24,042 nucleotides of DNA from a virus (IMGVR_UViG_3300044295_000220:1-24042); one strand, 5' to 3'. Positions 1 through 7,531 are shown, counted from the stretch's first letter. The notes: generated by a model not told the origin, from the sequence alone. Translations and numbers: made by a program.

Positions 1-713
1 TTCAACCTACCATAGATCAGTCACTTCTAAAGCTGGCAGAGACCCTTAATGCCTATGAACCCGCTCTTGAGATGAAGAGAGAGGTTCTAGCCAATAAGGC
101 TATCTGGAAAGCCAAGAAAATGTATATCATGAACGTTCTAGATTCTGAACGTGTCAGATATGACAAGCCAGAATTAAAGATGATGGGAATTGAGGCTATC
201 CGCTCTTCAACTCCCGTGGCGTGTCGCGATGCCATTAAAGAAACTCTTAAATTGATAATGACAGGAACTAATGATGATGTAGTGCATTATATTGAGAAAT
301 TTAAAAAGCATTTTTGGCAACTGCCATTTGAGGATATCGCTTTCCCCCGAGGGATTAACGGTATTGAAAAATATTTTGATCCAATAAATGGATGGGCAAA
401 GGGTACACCTATACACGTTAAAGGTGCACTTGTATACAATAACGAGATAAAGAAAAGGAAGTTGGAAGCTAAATATTCTTTGATTTCGGATAAAGATAAG
501 GTCAAATATTGCTATCTGTATGAGCCCAATCCAGTATTTTCTAAAGTTATATCTGTTCCTAAGGTGCTACCTAAAGTTCTAGGCTTAGAGAACTACTTGG
601 ATAGGAAAACTCAGTTTGAGAAGACTTATCTAGACCCGATGAAGACAATTTTGACTATTATTAGTTGGGATTGGGAAATTAACCAGTCAATAGAAGCCTT
701 CTTATCAGGATGA
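1..713 (+). CDS. 43: DNA polymerase (gp43-like, family B), C-terminal part, 5'-truncated by window edge
   Basis: The reading frame is open from base 3 to the stop at 711-713, so this is the end of a gene that starts before the window. It encodes about 236 residues. The stretch AKKMYIMNVLDSERVRYDKP followed by LKMMGIEAIRSSTP closely matches the thumb region of T4 gp43, which has the equivalent KKRYALNVWD and LKIMGLETQKSSTP. The C-terminal part also keeps the T4 order: an HVKGALVYNN segment (HIRGILTYNR in T4) and a final LEKTYLDP-like segment. The family is the replicative 5'-3' polymerase with 3'-5' exonuclease of T4-type phages; the exonuclease and palm motifs would lie upstream and cannot be checked here. 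The extreme C-terminus ends IEAFLSG rather than the T4 clamp-binding SLFDMFDF, so the sliding-clamp tail differs. The ATG at 72 is internal and not a real start. Confidence 0.93.
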   Translation, partial: QPTIDQSLLKLAETLNAYEPALEMKREVLANKAIWKAKKMYIMNVLDSERVRYDKPELKMMGIEAIRSSTPVACRDAIKETLKLIMTGTNDDVVHYIEKFKKHFWQLPFEDIAFPRGINGIEKYFDPINGWAKGTPIHVKGALVYNNEIKKRKLEAKYSLISDKDKVKYCYLYEPNPVFSKVISVPKVLPKVLGLENYLDRKTQFEKTYLDPMKTILTIISWDWEINQSIEAFLSG

Positions 714-722
714 TCCATTTAA

Positions 723-1808
723 ATGTTAGCTGTAGATGAGTTTTATGTAATAGCTGTTATCTCTAACCCTATCAGATACAAAAGTCGGTGGAGGCTCTTT
801 AAAGAGTTTCAACAACACATGAAAGATATGGGGGCTCAGCTACTTATTGTTGAGCAAGCCTTTGGTCGCAGAGAACCACAAGTTTGTATGGACCATCATC
901 ATTCTGATCATGATACTACAAAGATTATTGATAAGAACCGTAATGGAATTGATGACAGATATGAAGATGTTAATGCTGTTAAGTTTTGGCAAGAGCCAGT
1001 TCCTTCACATGATCCATTCCATCTTGTCATAAGAACTAATGCCGAGTTATGGCATAAAGAGAATATGATCAATCTTGGTATTCAACACCTAACCAAGATC
1101 AGACCGAAATGGAAATATGTCGCATGGGTTGACGGTGATATCATTTTCCAGAGACGTGATATCATTTCTGAAACTGCACATCAGTTACAGCATTATGATA
1201 TCGTTCAAATGTTCTCTCATGTTGTGGATATGGGTCCTGAGTATCAGCCTATCAATACCTATAACGGGTTCATGTGGTCTTATATGGAGAACGATAGGTA
1301 TCCTCCTATTGGCCCTGGAAACGGCGGTTATTACCAGTATAAGCCTGGGTTCTGGCATCCAGGTTTCGCCTGGGCAGCTACCCGTGACGCTATGGAACGC
1401 CTGAGCCTCTTTGACAAGGGAATCCTTGGGGCTGGGGATCATCATATGGCCTTATGCCTCATAGGGCAGGGTAAGAAATCGCTTCCTGGTAGCATTTCTA
1501 AGGGCTACAGGGATGCTGTATTGTCTTGGGAAGCCCAAGCCCAACACGAGATTAAGAGGAATGTAGGTTATGTTCCTGGACTCATTACTCATAATTGGCA
1601 TGGTAGTAAGAAGCATAGAAAGTATATTGAGCGTTGGTCTGTTATAACTAAGAATAACTTTGACCCCGTGAAGGATTTGATTAGAGATAATCAAGGTCTC
1701 TATAGACTTAATATGTCATATGGTAATAGATCAATCCGTCTTAGAGACGATATTCGTGCATACTTCCGTTCACGTAATGAAGATAGTATTGATTATTATG
1801 GTGAGTAA
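723..1808 (+). CDS. GT-A type glycosyltransferase-like protein with inserted EF-hand-like loop
   Basis: This is a 361-residue protein. KYVAWVDGDIIF at 131-142 is a beta-strand plus DXD-type metal/nucleotide-sugar site (D137, D139), typical of GT-A glycosyltransferases. Downstream, the aromatic and glycine-rich GFWHPGFAWA region and the GAGDHHMAL segment look like an acceptor-binding pocket, and GLITHNWHGS offers a late His as in retaining or inverting GT-A folds. Between strands 1 and 4 there is a His/Asp-rich insert at 57-83 with DKNRNGIDDRYE (70-81), an EF-hand or dockerin-like calcium loop. Known phage glycosyltransferases modify viral DNA bases or host surface sugars; the position between polymerase and uvsX favours DNA modification, but that is inference. 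The start ATG is 9 bases after the polymerase stop, with a weak AGGA 12 bases upstream. Confidence 0.72.
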   Translation: MLAVDEFYVIAVISNPIRYKSRWRLFKEFQQHMKDMGAQLLIVEQAFGRREPQVCMDHHHSDHDTTKIIDKNRNGIDDRYEDVNAVKFWQEPVPSHDPFHLVIRTNAELWHKENMINLGIQHLTKIRPKWKYVAWVDGDIIFQRRDIISETAHQLQHYDIVQMFSHVVDMGPEYQPINTYNGFMWSYMENDRYPPIGPGNGGYYQYKPGFWHPGFAWAATRDAMERLSLFDKGILGAGDHHMALCLIGQGKKSLPGSISKGYRDAVLSWEAQAQHEIKRNVGYVPGLITHNWHGSKKHRKYIERWSVITKNNFDPVKDLIRDNQGLYRLNMSYGNRSIRLRDDIRAYFRSRNEDSIDYYGE

Positions 1809-1812
1809 ATAA

Positions 1813-2475
1813 ATGATCCGACATAATGCTGAGGAGTTTCATCAGAGGGTAGTTGGTTATCCTCTGAATGAGAGCCAATTGTATATTGCGACTCGTGATA
1901 TCCCGATCAATCCATCTCCTGAGGGGCCTTGGATTTGCGGGGGGTCGGTTCGTAAGACAATCCAGAAAGTGGAATTGGATTCCGATCTAGATGTGTTCTT
2001 CAAAACCCAAGAACAGAGAGATGATGTATTCAATAAGTTATTAAAACACAATCCCCGTATTGAATATCAGCATCATAAAGAATCTGGTTTAGCTGTTACC
2101 AATTTATATTTCAGTAAAAAGACGCCATTCTTCGATTGGATTACTGTTGGTGGACCTAAGTCATCAGAAGTTAAAGTTCAGCTAATCTCGTATGGTTTTT
2201 TCGATAGTATCGAAAAAGTATTAGACTCGTTTGATTTCACCATAGCCCAATTCGGTTATGATGGGAAAGACTTTGTGACGGGTCCGTATTCCTTATTCGA
2301 TCTTGGACGAATGAGATTAGCAGTTCATAAGATAACATATCCCGTTTCTAATATGAGACGGTTGTTAAAGTATACAAGTCAAGGTTTCTATGCTTGCAAT
2401 GGTTGTCTAGGTGAGTTAGCATTAGGCATTCATGAGTTAGACAATATTAACCTTGATATGGTGTATGTAGATTAG
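1813..2475 (+). CDS. Pol-beta superfamily nucleotidyltransferase
   Basis: This 220-residue protein has the signature of the nucleotidyltransferase superfamily: ICGGSVRKTI at 41-50 (the GGSxR helix start) followed by DSDLDVFF at 56-63, giving the metal-binding pair D58 and D60. A third acidic residue is available in VLDSFDFTIAQ (D138 or D141). Poly(A) polymerases and CCA-adding enzymes share this head domain, but this protein lacks the long C-terminal RNA-binding part of CCA enzymes, so it is closer to a stand-alone transferase. It starts four bases after the preceding stop (TAAATAAATG) and ends inside the ribosome-binding region of uvsX, so it is co-transcribed with replication genes. The substrate (tRNA, a nucleotide or a protein) cannot be read from the sequence. 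Confidence 0.72.
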   Translation: MIRHNAEEFHQRVVGYPLNESQLYIATRDIPINPSPEGPWICGGSVRKTIQKVELDSDLDVFFKTQEQRDDVFNKLLKHNPRIEYQHHKESGLAVTNLYFSKKTPFFDWITVGGPKSSEVKVQLISYGFFDSIEKVLDSFDFTIAQFGYDGKDFVTGPYSLFDLGRMRLAVHKITYPVSNMRRLLKYTSQGFYACNGCLGELALGIHELDNINLDMVYVD

Positions 2476-2484
2476 GAGATTAAT

Positions 2485-3537
2485 TTGGACGCCTCAAAAC
2501 TCAATAAGTTAATTAAGGACATTGGAGCAACAATACTTTCAGAGAGCATCGTATTCGATGAAACAAATGTTGTTCCGACTCCTGTCCCGATGATCAATGT
2601 GTTATTATCGGGTCGTGTGGATGGTGGTATCTATCCAGGCGTAACGATGATTGCAGGACCGTCAAAGCACTTCAAGACTGGTTTCAGTCTTCTATTAATG
2701 AAGGCATATCTAGATCAGCATGAGGATGCTAGGGCAATTATGTTTGACTCTGAGTTTGGAGCAAAGCCAACGTATTTTTCTACGTTCGGTATTGATCCTG
2801 ATAGAGTCCTGCATATTCCTGTTACGGAAGTTGAGGAGCTAACTCATAAGTCATTGATTGCCTTAGACAGTATTGAAAAGGGAGACCATTTCTTTTTCTT
2901 TGTCGATTCGATTGGCAACCTAGCTTCCCGTAAGGAAGTGAAAGACGCCAGAGAAGGCAACGATAAGGCAGATATGACTAGAGCAAAGGCCATTAAGGCG
3001 TTCTTTCGCATCACCACTGCCAAGTGTGTTCTGAAAGGGATACCAATGGTAGCTGTCAACCATACGTATAAGGAACAGAGCATGTTCCCGAAAGACGTTG
3101 TGTCAGGTGGAACAGGAGGTATGTATAATTCAAACGACGTTTGGATTGTTGGCCGTAAACAGGATAAGGAAGATAAGTCTCTTGCTGGATTTACCTATGT
3201 TATCAATGTTGATAAGTCTAGGTTTGTCCAGGAGAAATCAAAGGTAGAAATTACAGTTGGTTTCAAAACTGGAATCATGAAAAATAGCGGTCTTTTAGAT
3301 TTGGCTATTGAAGGGAAGTACATAAAGCAGTATCGTAGTAAGACTATGATGTATCAGTTGGAGGGAGAGGAGCAGAGCTATACTTATGATGAGATAGTTG
3401 ATAGAGACAATTTTTGGGATCACGTGTTTACGACAACGGATTTCAAGGATTATATCAAAAACAAATATGCTTTAGCAGGAAGTCCAATTTTAGGTGAGCA
3501 TGATGCTAACGAACAAAGTAACGATGACGCTGACTGA
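2485..3537 (+). CDS. uvsX: UvsX, RecA/RAD51-like recombinase
   Basis: A 350-residue strand-exchange ATPase. The Walker A loop is GPSKHFKT at 58-65, very close to T4 UvsX (GPSKSFKS). The Walker B strand is HFFFFVDSIG at 135-144 (D141), with acidic E90 after the first core strand (MFDSEFG). The FPKDVVSGGTGGMYNS region at 201-216 corresponds to DNA-binding loop L2 and the following helix. The C-terminus (EHDANEQSNDDAD) is acidic, as in RecA and T4 UvsX. The start is TTG at 2485, supported by AGGAG at 2474-2478 six bases upstream that overlaps the stop of the previous gene; the first in-frame ATG lies inside the conserved core. In T4-type phages UvsX drives recombination-dependent replication with UvsY, gp32, gp41 and Dda. 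Confidence 0.95.
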   Translation: MDASKLNKLIKDIGATILSESIVFDETNVVPTPVPMINVLLSGRVDGGIYPGVTMIAGPSKHFKTGFSLLLMKAYLDQHEDARAIMFDSEFGAKPTYFSTFGIDPDRVLHIPVTEVEELTHKSLIALDSIEKGDHFFFFVDSIGNLASRKEVKDAREGNDKADMTRAKAIKAFFRITTAKCVLKGIPMVAVNHTYKEQSMFPKDVVSGGTGGMYNSNDVWIVGRKQDKEDKSLAGFTYVINVDKSRFVQEKSKVEITVGFKTGIMKNSGLLDLAIEGKYIKQYRSKTMMYQLEGEEQSYTYDEIVDRDNFWDHVFTTTDFKDYIKNKYALAGSPILGEHDANEQSNDDAD

Positions 3538-3715
3538 GTTTGATTCTTTATGCGGTTTTATTAATCAGATAGAAGAAGAATCTGCTAATATATATTCAAT
3601 ATCTATTGAAACTATGACTAATGGTATTGGTCAGCAAACACGAGTGTTTATCCAAACCTCTCCCGAAAAGGATGAGGGGGTTTATAGAGATGTATCAGAT
3701 GTTTTAACTTGGTGA
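3500..3715 (+). CDS. Small hypothetical protein
   Basis: This small gene encodes about 71 residues in a frame different from uvsX, overlapping its last 38 bases. ATG codons lie at 3500, 3503 and 3524; AGGTGA at 3492-3497 sits just ahead of the first two, while 3524 would leave a conventional short overlap. The protein has no motif I recognise. It is mixed in charge, with an acidic patch (IEEESA) and a probable beta-hairpin region (YSISIETM then TRVFIQTS), compatible with a small two-layer fold. It lies between uvsX and an HNH endonuclease and ends three bases before the next start, so it is translated from the same transcript. Confidence 0.6.
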   Translation: MMLTNKVTMTLTEFDSLCGFINQIEEESANIYSISIETMTNGIGQQTRVFIQTSPEKDEGVYRDVSDVLTW

Positions 3716-3718
3716 TAT

Positions 3719-4129
3719 ATGTCTAAAAGATGGATTAAATCAAAAATAGAAGAAAGAAATCAAGAACGTGGATATGTTCGAATGTATAGGGAAGATGCAC
3801 TTCGAAAACAGAACATGTGTTGCTATTATTGTCTAAATCCATTGACGTTTCAGAATGCAACGGCGGATCACTTGCACCCCCGTTGCAAGGGTGGTGATTC
3901 TAGAAAGGATAACATTGTTGCATCTTGTCAGGAATGTAATACATGCAAGTCAATTTTTGACAAGTATATATCGGCAGATGTTTTCAGAAACATGGTACGT
4001 TCTCCTCCAAAAGAGATTACAGAAATAAAGTTATTCTTAGCTCATTTTAGGTTTAGATTATGGTCAAAGGTTCATGCCTTTGACCGCAGATTACAGAAAG
4101 TAACATACTCTTATAATGAATATAGATGA
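3719..4129 (+). CDS. HNH endonuclease
   Basis: A 136-residue protein with a clear HNH/zinc arrangement: MCCYYC (C35 and C38), ADHLHP (D50, H51), KGGDSRKDN (N65) and ASCQECN (C70, C73, N74). The two CxxC knuckles bind a structural zinc and the DH...N residues form the beta-beta-alpha metal catalytic site seen in McrA-like and homing HNH nucleases. The N-terminus (about 30 residues) and the C-terminus are basic and helical, suitable for DNA contact. It sits between uvsX and the helicase gene, where T4-type phages often carry free-standing homing endonucleases (T4 has segA downstream of uvsX). The homing role is inferred; a packaging or recombination nuclease is the alternative. The last 14 bases overlap the start of the helicase gene. 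Confidence 0.85.
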   Translation: MSKRWIKSKIEERNQERGYVRMYREDALRKQNMCCYYCLNPLTFQNATADHLHPRCKGGDSRKDNIVASCQECNTCKSIFDKYISADVFRNMVRSPPKEITEIKLFLAHFRFRLWSKVHAFDRRLQKVTYSYNEYR

Positions 4130-5549
4130 AATCGTCCTTTCAGGTTTGGTATTTTCGGAAGATTATGCTCGGAAAACCTTACCATTCCTAAAGGACGAAT
4201 ATTTTGAGACCAACTACTCCCGTATCATCTTTGGTATAATCAACTCTTACTTTCTTAAGTACAATCGAACTCCAACTAAAGAAGTTCTAGATATTGAGTT
4301 ACAAGCCAAAGGTATACAGCTTTCACAAGATGAGTATGGTAAAGCTCAAAGTACAGTTAAGAACCTAGAAGTAGGGGACCACGTAAAATCAGATTGGTTG
4401 ATTGATACAACAGAAAGATGGTGTAAGGACAGGGCATTATTTATTGCCCTGTCCAAGTCTATTAAGATATCCAAAGAAGACAGTGGATCACTGTCTATTG
4501 GGGCCATTCCCAAGATATTACAGGAAGCCTTAGCAGTATCGTTTGATACCAAGATTGGTCATGATTACTTTCTCAATTGGCAGCACCAATATGAGTATTA
4601 CCATCTTGAAGAATATAAGATTCCATTTGATCTTGAATTTCTAAACGAGATTACCAAAGGCGGGGTTTCCAGAAAGACACTCAATATCTTACTTGCTCCA
4701 ACTGGAGTCGGTAAGACAATGTTCATGTGTCATTTCGCGACCTCAAATCTCTTGAGAGGAAAGAACGTCCTATACATCACTCTTGAAATGGCAGAAGAGA
4801 GGATACGTGAGCGTATTGATGCTAATATTTTGGACGTTAAGTTACATGATCTAGAGCACCTAACCAAAGAGTCATACGAAAGAAAGATTAAACAGGCGCG
4901 AGAGAAAACGCAAGGCAACTTAATTATCCGTGAGTATCCTGCAACAACTGTGTCTGTGTTAGCGTTTCGTCATCTCATTGACGAATTGAAGCTAAAGAAA
5001 AACTTTGTTCCTGATATAGTCTATATCGACTATCTAAATCTTTGTGCATCAGCCCGAGTGAAAAAGGGTAGCACGGGATCGTATGATTATATTAAATCAA
5101 TTGCCGAAGAGATTAGAGGGTTTGCGGTAGAGTATAACATTCCTATTATAAGTGCTACACAAACTAATAGAGGAGGGTTCAATAATCTTGACATTGAATT
5201 AACAGACACTAGCGAATCTATCGGACTTCCTGCAACTGTTGATTTGATGCTTGGTATCATGGTTGACGATAATTTAAGAAACATGAACCAAGTCTTATTT
5301 AAACAGCTTAAGAACCGATACGAAGACGAAAACAAGAGGCGGTATTTCGTTATAGGCGTCGATAGACCTAAAATGAGATGCTTTGATACTGAACAGCCTG
5401 CTAATGAAAAGATTACACATGATGTGCCTGTATTTGATAATACTCAAGTCGGAACAGAAATGAACGATGATGAGGATAATATATTTTCAGGACTTGATAG
5501 TGTCGGTATTTCAAAAAAAGCAAAGGAAATATTCAAAGAGTTTAAATAA
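4116..5549 (+). CDS. 41: Replicative DNA helicase (gp41/DnaB-like)
   Basis: A 477-residue DnaB-family helicase of the size of T4 gp41. The N-terminal 1-150 region is helical, as in the DnaB/gp41 primase-binding domain. The RecA-like core follows: Walker A LLAPTGVGKT at 192-201, YITLEM at 220-225 (catalytic Glu region, motif H1a), Walker B DIVYIDYLNL at 300-309 with D305, the SATQTNR sensor at 346-352, and DTSESIGLP at 364-372 (motif H4). The C-terminus from about 430 is acidic and probably flexible. In T4 systems gp41 forms the 5'-3' hexameric helicase at the fork and pairs with gp61 primase, also present here at 11915-12928. The gene starts inside the end of the HNH gene with no strong ribosome-binding site, suggesting translational coupling. 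Two strong inverted repeats lie within its coding sequence (4427-4496). Confidence 0.95.
   Translation: MNIDEIVLSGLVFSEDYARKTLPFLKDEYFETNYSRIIFGIINSYFLKYNRTPTKEVLDIELQAKGIQLSQDEYGKAQSTVKNLEVGDHVKSDWLIDTTERWCKDRALFIALSKSIKISKEDSGSLSIGAIPKILQEALAVSFDTKIGHDYFLNWQHQYEYYHLEEYKIPFDLEFLNEITKGGVSRKTLNILLAPTGVGKTMFMCHFATSNLLRGKNVLYITLEMAEERIRERIDANILDVKLHDLEHLTKESYERKIKQAREKTQGNLIIREYPATTVSVLAFRHLIDELKLKKNFVPDIVYIDYLNLCASARVKKGSTGSYDYIKSIAEEIRGFAVEYNIPIISATQTNRGGFNNLDIELTDTSESIGLPATVDLMLGIMVDDNLRNMNQVLFKQLKNRYEDENKRRYFVIGVDRPKMRCFDTEQPANEKITHDVPVFDNTQVGTEMNDDEDNIFSGLDSVGISKKAKEIFKEFK
4427..4496 (+). repeat. Two adjacent intragenic hairpins inside gene 41
   Basis: The first is a 10-bp perfect, GC-rich stem: arms 4427-4436 (GGACAGGGCA) and 4445-4454, loop TTATTTAT. 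The second is an 8-bp perfect stem: arms 4478-4485 (AGACAGTG) and 4489-4496, loop GAT. They are 23 bases apart in the segment linking the helicase N-terminal domain to the ATPase core. Neither is followed by a T-run, so they are not intrinsic terminators. A role in mRNA stability, cleavage or translational pausing is possible but unproven. Confidence 0.6.
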
Positions 5550-5558
5550 TGGAGAAGT

Positions 5559-6872
5559 GTGGCCACTAGTGGAAAGGCAAAGTTCGAAAAGTATTTTCAA
5601 GGAAAGCATATAGAGACCAAAATACGAAACGGCAAAGGACCTGCCAAAGTATATTTGAATTGTCAGACTAAAGTTTTTACTTGTGAATTAATCGAAGGCA
5701 CCGAGATTTTTGTTTTGCCTGTTAATGAATATAGCCCTAAATACAAAATTATGTACGATGGGAAAATTGGATATGTGCCCGAAAAATATATTACCAAGCC
5801 CAAGAAAGACAGGGGAGCTACTGAAATGCTGGGTATCTATAGTGCAGAGTTGGCTAAATGTGGAACCGAAGCGTCTCTTAATTTTGGAGATGGTATTACT
5901 ACCGTAAGACAGTTCTACAATGCTAAAGATATTAAAACCTCTATCATTACAGCCCTTGCCTCAAACCAAAATGTATGTAATGAAATCACAAAGACAGTAG
6001 ACGATATTCTTTCTTATACACCATCTTCTTTTATATGGGATGCTTCTATTGATCGATATGAAATAGATGAATTAGGAAAGTATATTGGGGAGCTTCTATT
6101 TGGGTTGATCATTATGAAGCAAGGGGAGTTTGATGGTAATAAGGTTGTTGGAATTGCTGTCCCCGATGATCCAACATACAATGGTCTAGACTCATTCATT
6201 TATTGTGAGTCTAATAAGACTATTGGTGTTTCTAGTAAATACGGTGTAGGGGCCAAGGCCTCATTCTTCACTAACATTCTTGATAAGGTATGTGATCAAA
6301 GACATATTATGCCAGAGTGTGTTCTTAAACACGTGTGTGAGAGATACAATCCATTTGGTAATTCGCGCGAATTTATCTATGAATATGGGGTAAAGAACAT
6401 TCTAGGGTTGAACATGGACAACCCATACAAGCTATACAAGGCGATCAAGGCAGGACAGGCGGTCCCTGTAAAGGATGATTTAATGTCTGTTATGATTGCT
6501 ATTGATGACATGATCTTAAATGAACCTAAAGAAAACGCGGCTGCTATCATAACAGCAACAAAGATACGTCAGGAACTTCCTTATTCGATAACGTCTTTCT
6601 TTTGTCGTAAGATCGCAGAACAATTAAACTCTTGTGAAGTATCGATGGTATTCCTAAAAAATGCTTTACAAAATAATGAGATTTATCAGGTGCATTTAGA
6701 TCAAAACAAATGGGCTAAAGGCGAGATAAGATTTGATGCATATAAGATAAAATCATCTACTTTAAAAATCGTTGGAAATAAATCAGCTATCAATGACCTT
6801 TCGTGTAGTCAAGGAATGCTGAATTATGAATTAAGAACTTTACCAGAAGATAAGTTTGAAGTGACAGTATAA
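5559..6872 (+). CDS. Uncharacterised protein with SH3-like N-terminus and possible PD-(D/E)XK-like core
   Basis: A 437-residue protein starting at GTG 5559, with GGAG at 5551-5554 upstream. Residues about 38-80 read as a bacterial SH3-like barrel: GTEIFVLPVN, then YKIMYDGKIGYVPEKYI, the usual closing strand and signature. The middle resembles a restriction-like nuclease core: a helix KYIGELLFGL (E178), then LDSFIYCES (D211), a strand IGVSSKYGVGAKAS with K227 and a glycine-rich turn. In active PD-(D/E)XK enzymes the residue two before Lys is usually Glu or Asp; here it is Ser225, so catalysis is doubtful. The rest is helical with no recognised motif. It directly follows gp41 and is closed by a terminator overlapping its stop, so it is the last gene of the replication operon. 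Function unknown; the fold assignments are by eye. Confidence 0.75.
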   Translation: MATSGKAKFEKYFQGKHIETKIRNGKGPAKVYLNCQTKVFTCELIEGTEIFVLPVNEYSPKYKIMYDGKIGYVPEKYITKPKKDRGATEMLGIYSAELAKCGTEASLNFGDGITTVRQFYNAKDIKTSIITALASNQNVCNEITKTVDDILSYTPSSFIWDASIDRYEIDELGKYIGELLFGLIIMKQGEFDGNKVVGIAVPDDPTYNGLDSFIYCESNKTIGVSSKYGVGAKASFFTNILDKVCDQRHIMPECVLKHVCERYNPFGNSREFIYEYGVKNILGLNMDNPYKLYKAIKAGQAVPVKDDLMSVMIAIDDMILNEPKENAAAIITATKIRQELPYSITSFFCRKIAEQLNSCEVSMVFLKNALQNNEIYQVHLDQNKWAKGEIRFDAYKIKSSTLKIVGNKSAINDLSCSQGMLNYELRTLPEDKFEVTV

Positions 6873-6889
6873 TTACTGTCACTTTTTTT
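6861..6889 (+). terminator. Intrinsic (Rho-independent) terminator
   Basis: A perfect 9-bp stem, GTGACAGTA (6861-6869) with TACTGTCAC (6874-6882), a TAAT tetraloop and seven consecutive T at 6883-6889. The left arm and loop encode the final V-T-V and the TAA stop of the upstream gene. It is the strongest terminator in the window. The next gene starts only 12 bases after the T-run. Confidence 0.9.
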
Positions 6890-6901
6890 AATGGAGCTTT
6901 A

Positions 6902-7531
6902 ATGTTATATAACGAATTAGTTGATATGCGCAAGGTTGGTTCATATGGTATCGAAGAACTTCTATGGATAAAGGCTGATACAGGTGCTTTTGATGGACCG
7001 CTACAAGATTGGGCGTCTCATTCTGAGAAATATCAGAAGTATTGTGATAAGTTTGATGTGGTTGTCTGTGCGGGCGGCAACCAAGGTATGTATCCACTTC
7101 TCTTTTCAAAGATGTTCAATATCGTATATACCTTCGAACCTGATCCATTAAACTTTCATTGTCTAGTGAACAATTGCCAGAATGATAGAATTGTTAAGTT
7201 CAATTGTGCTTTAGGCTCTAAGAATGAAATGGGTCAACTAAAATTAGGAGCTACTGATAATACAGGAACACATGAGGTATATCCATCAACGGAAGGTATA
7301 GTTCCAATGATGCAACTTGATAATTTCGATTTTCAGAAGCTAGATTTGATCCAATTAGATATTGAAGGATATGAACAAGAGGCGCTTTTAGGCGGTAGAG
7401 AAATCATAAATAAGTTCAAACCAGTCATTTCTGTTGAGCGTTCAAACCCATCAATTGTTAGTTTCTTAGCACAATATGGATATCAGGAAGTTGAACGTTC
7501 ACATGCAGATACATTTTTTAAGGTGCTCTAA
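6902..7531 (+). CDS. FkbM-family SAM-dependent methyltransferase
   Basis: A 209-residue class I methyltransferase. Motif I is FDVVVCAGGNQGMY at 51-64, the SAM-binding strand and glycine loop in its FkbM form. FEPDPLNF at 78-85 carries the acidic residue for the SAM ribose and the FkbM-type EP(D/N) motif. LIQLDIEGYEQEAL at 149-162 is the hallmark FkbM motif (usually IDxEGxExxxL), and ISVERS follows. FkbM enzymes are mostly O-methyltransferases acting on sugars or small molecules; in phages they occur beside glycan or DNA-modification genes. The start ATG is preceded by GGAG (6893-6896). A strong terminator ends just upstream, so expression must come from read-through. It overlaps the next gene by one base (TAATG). 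Confidence 0.82.
   Translation: MLYNELVDMRKVGSYGIEELLWIKADTGAFDGPLQDWASHSEKYQKYCDKFDVVVCAGGNQGMYPLLFSKMFNIVYTFEPDPLNFHCLVNNCQNDRIVKFNCALGSKNEMGQLKLGATDNTGTHEVYPSTEGIVPMMQLDNFDFQKLDLIQLDIEGYEQEALLGGREIINKFKPVISVERSNPSIVSFLAQYGYQEVERSHADTFFKVL

Noticed and set aside
1117-1404. 95-residue + strand frame inside the glycosyltransferase gene
   Set aside because: Out of frame with a protein having clear motifs; the product has no domain and no ribosome-binding site.
6360-6373. 14-base perfect palindrome AATTCGCGCGAATT
   Set aside because: Short, single copy, in coding DNA; no sign of a function beyond coding.
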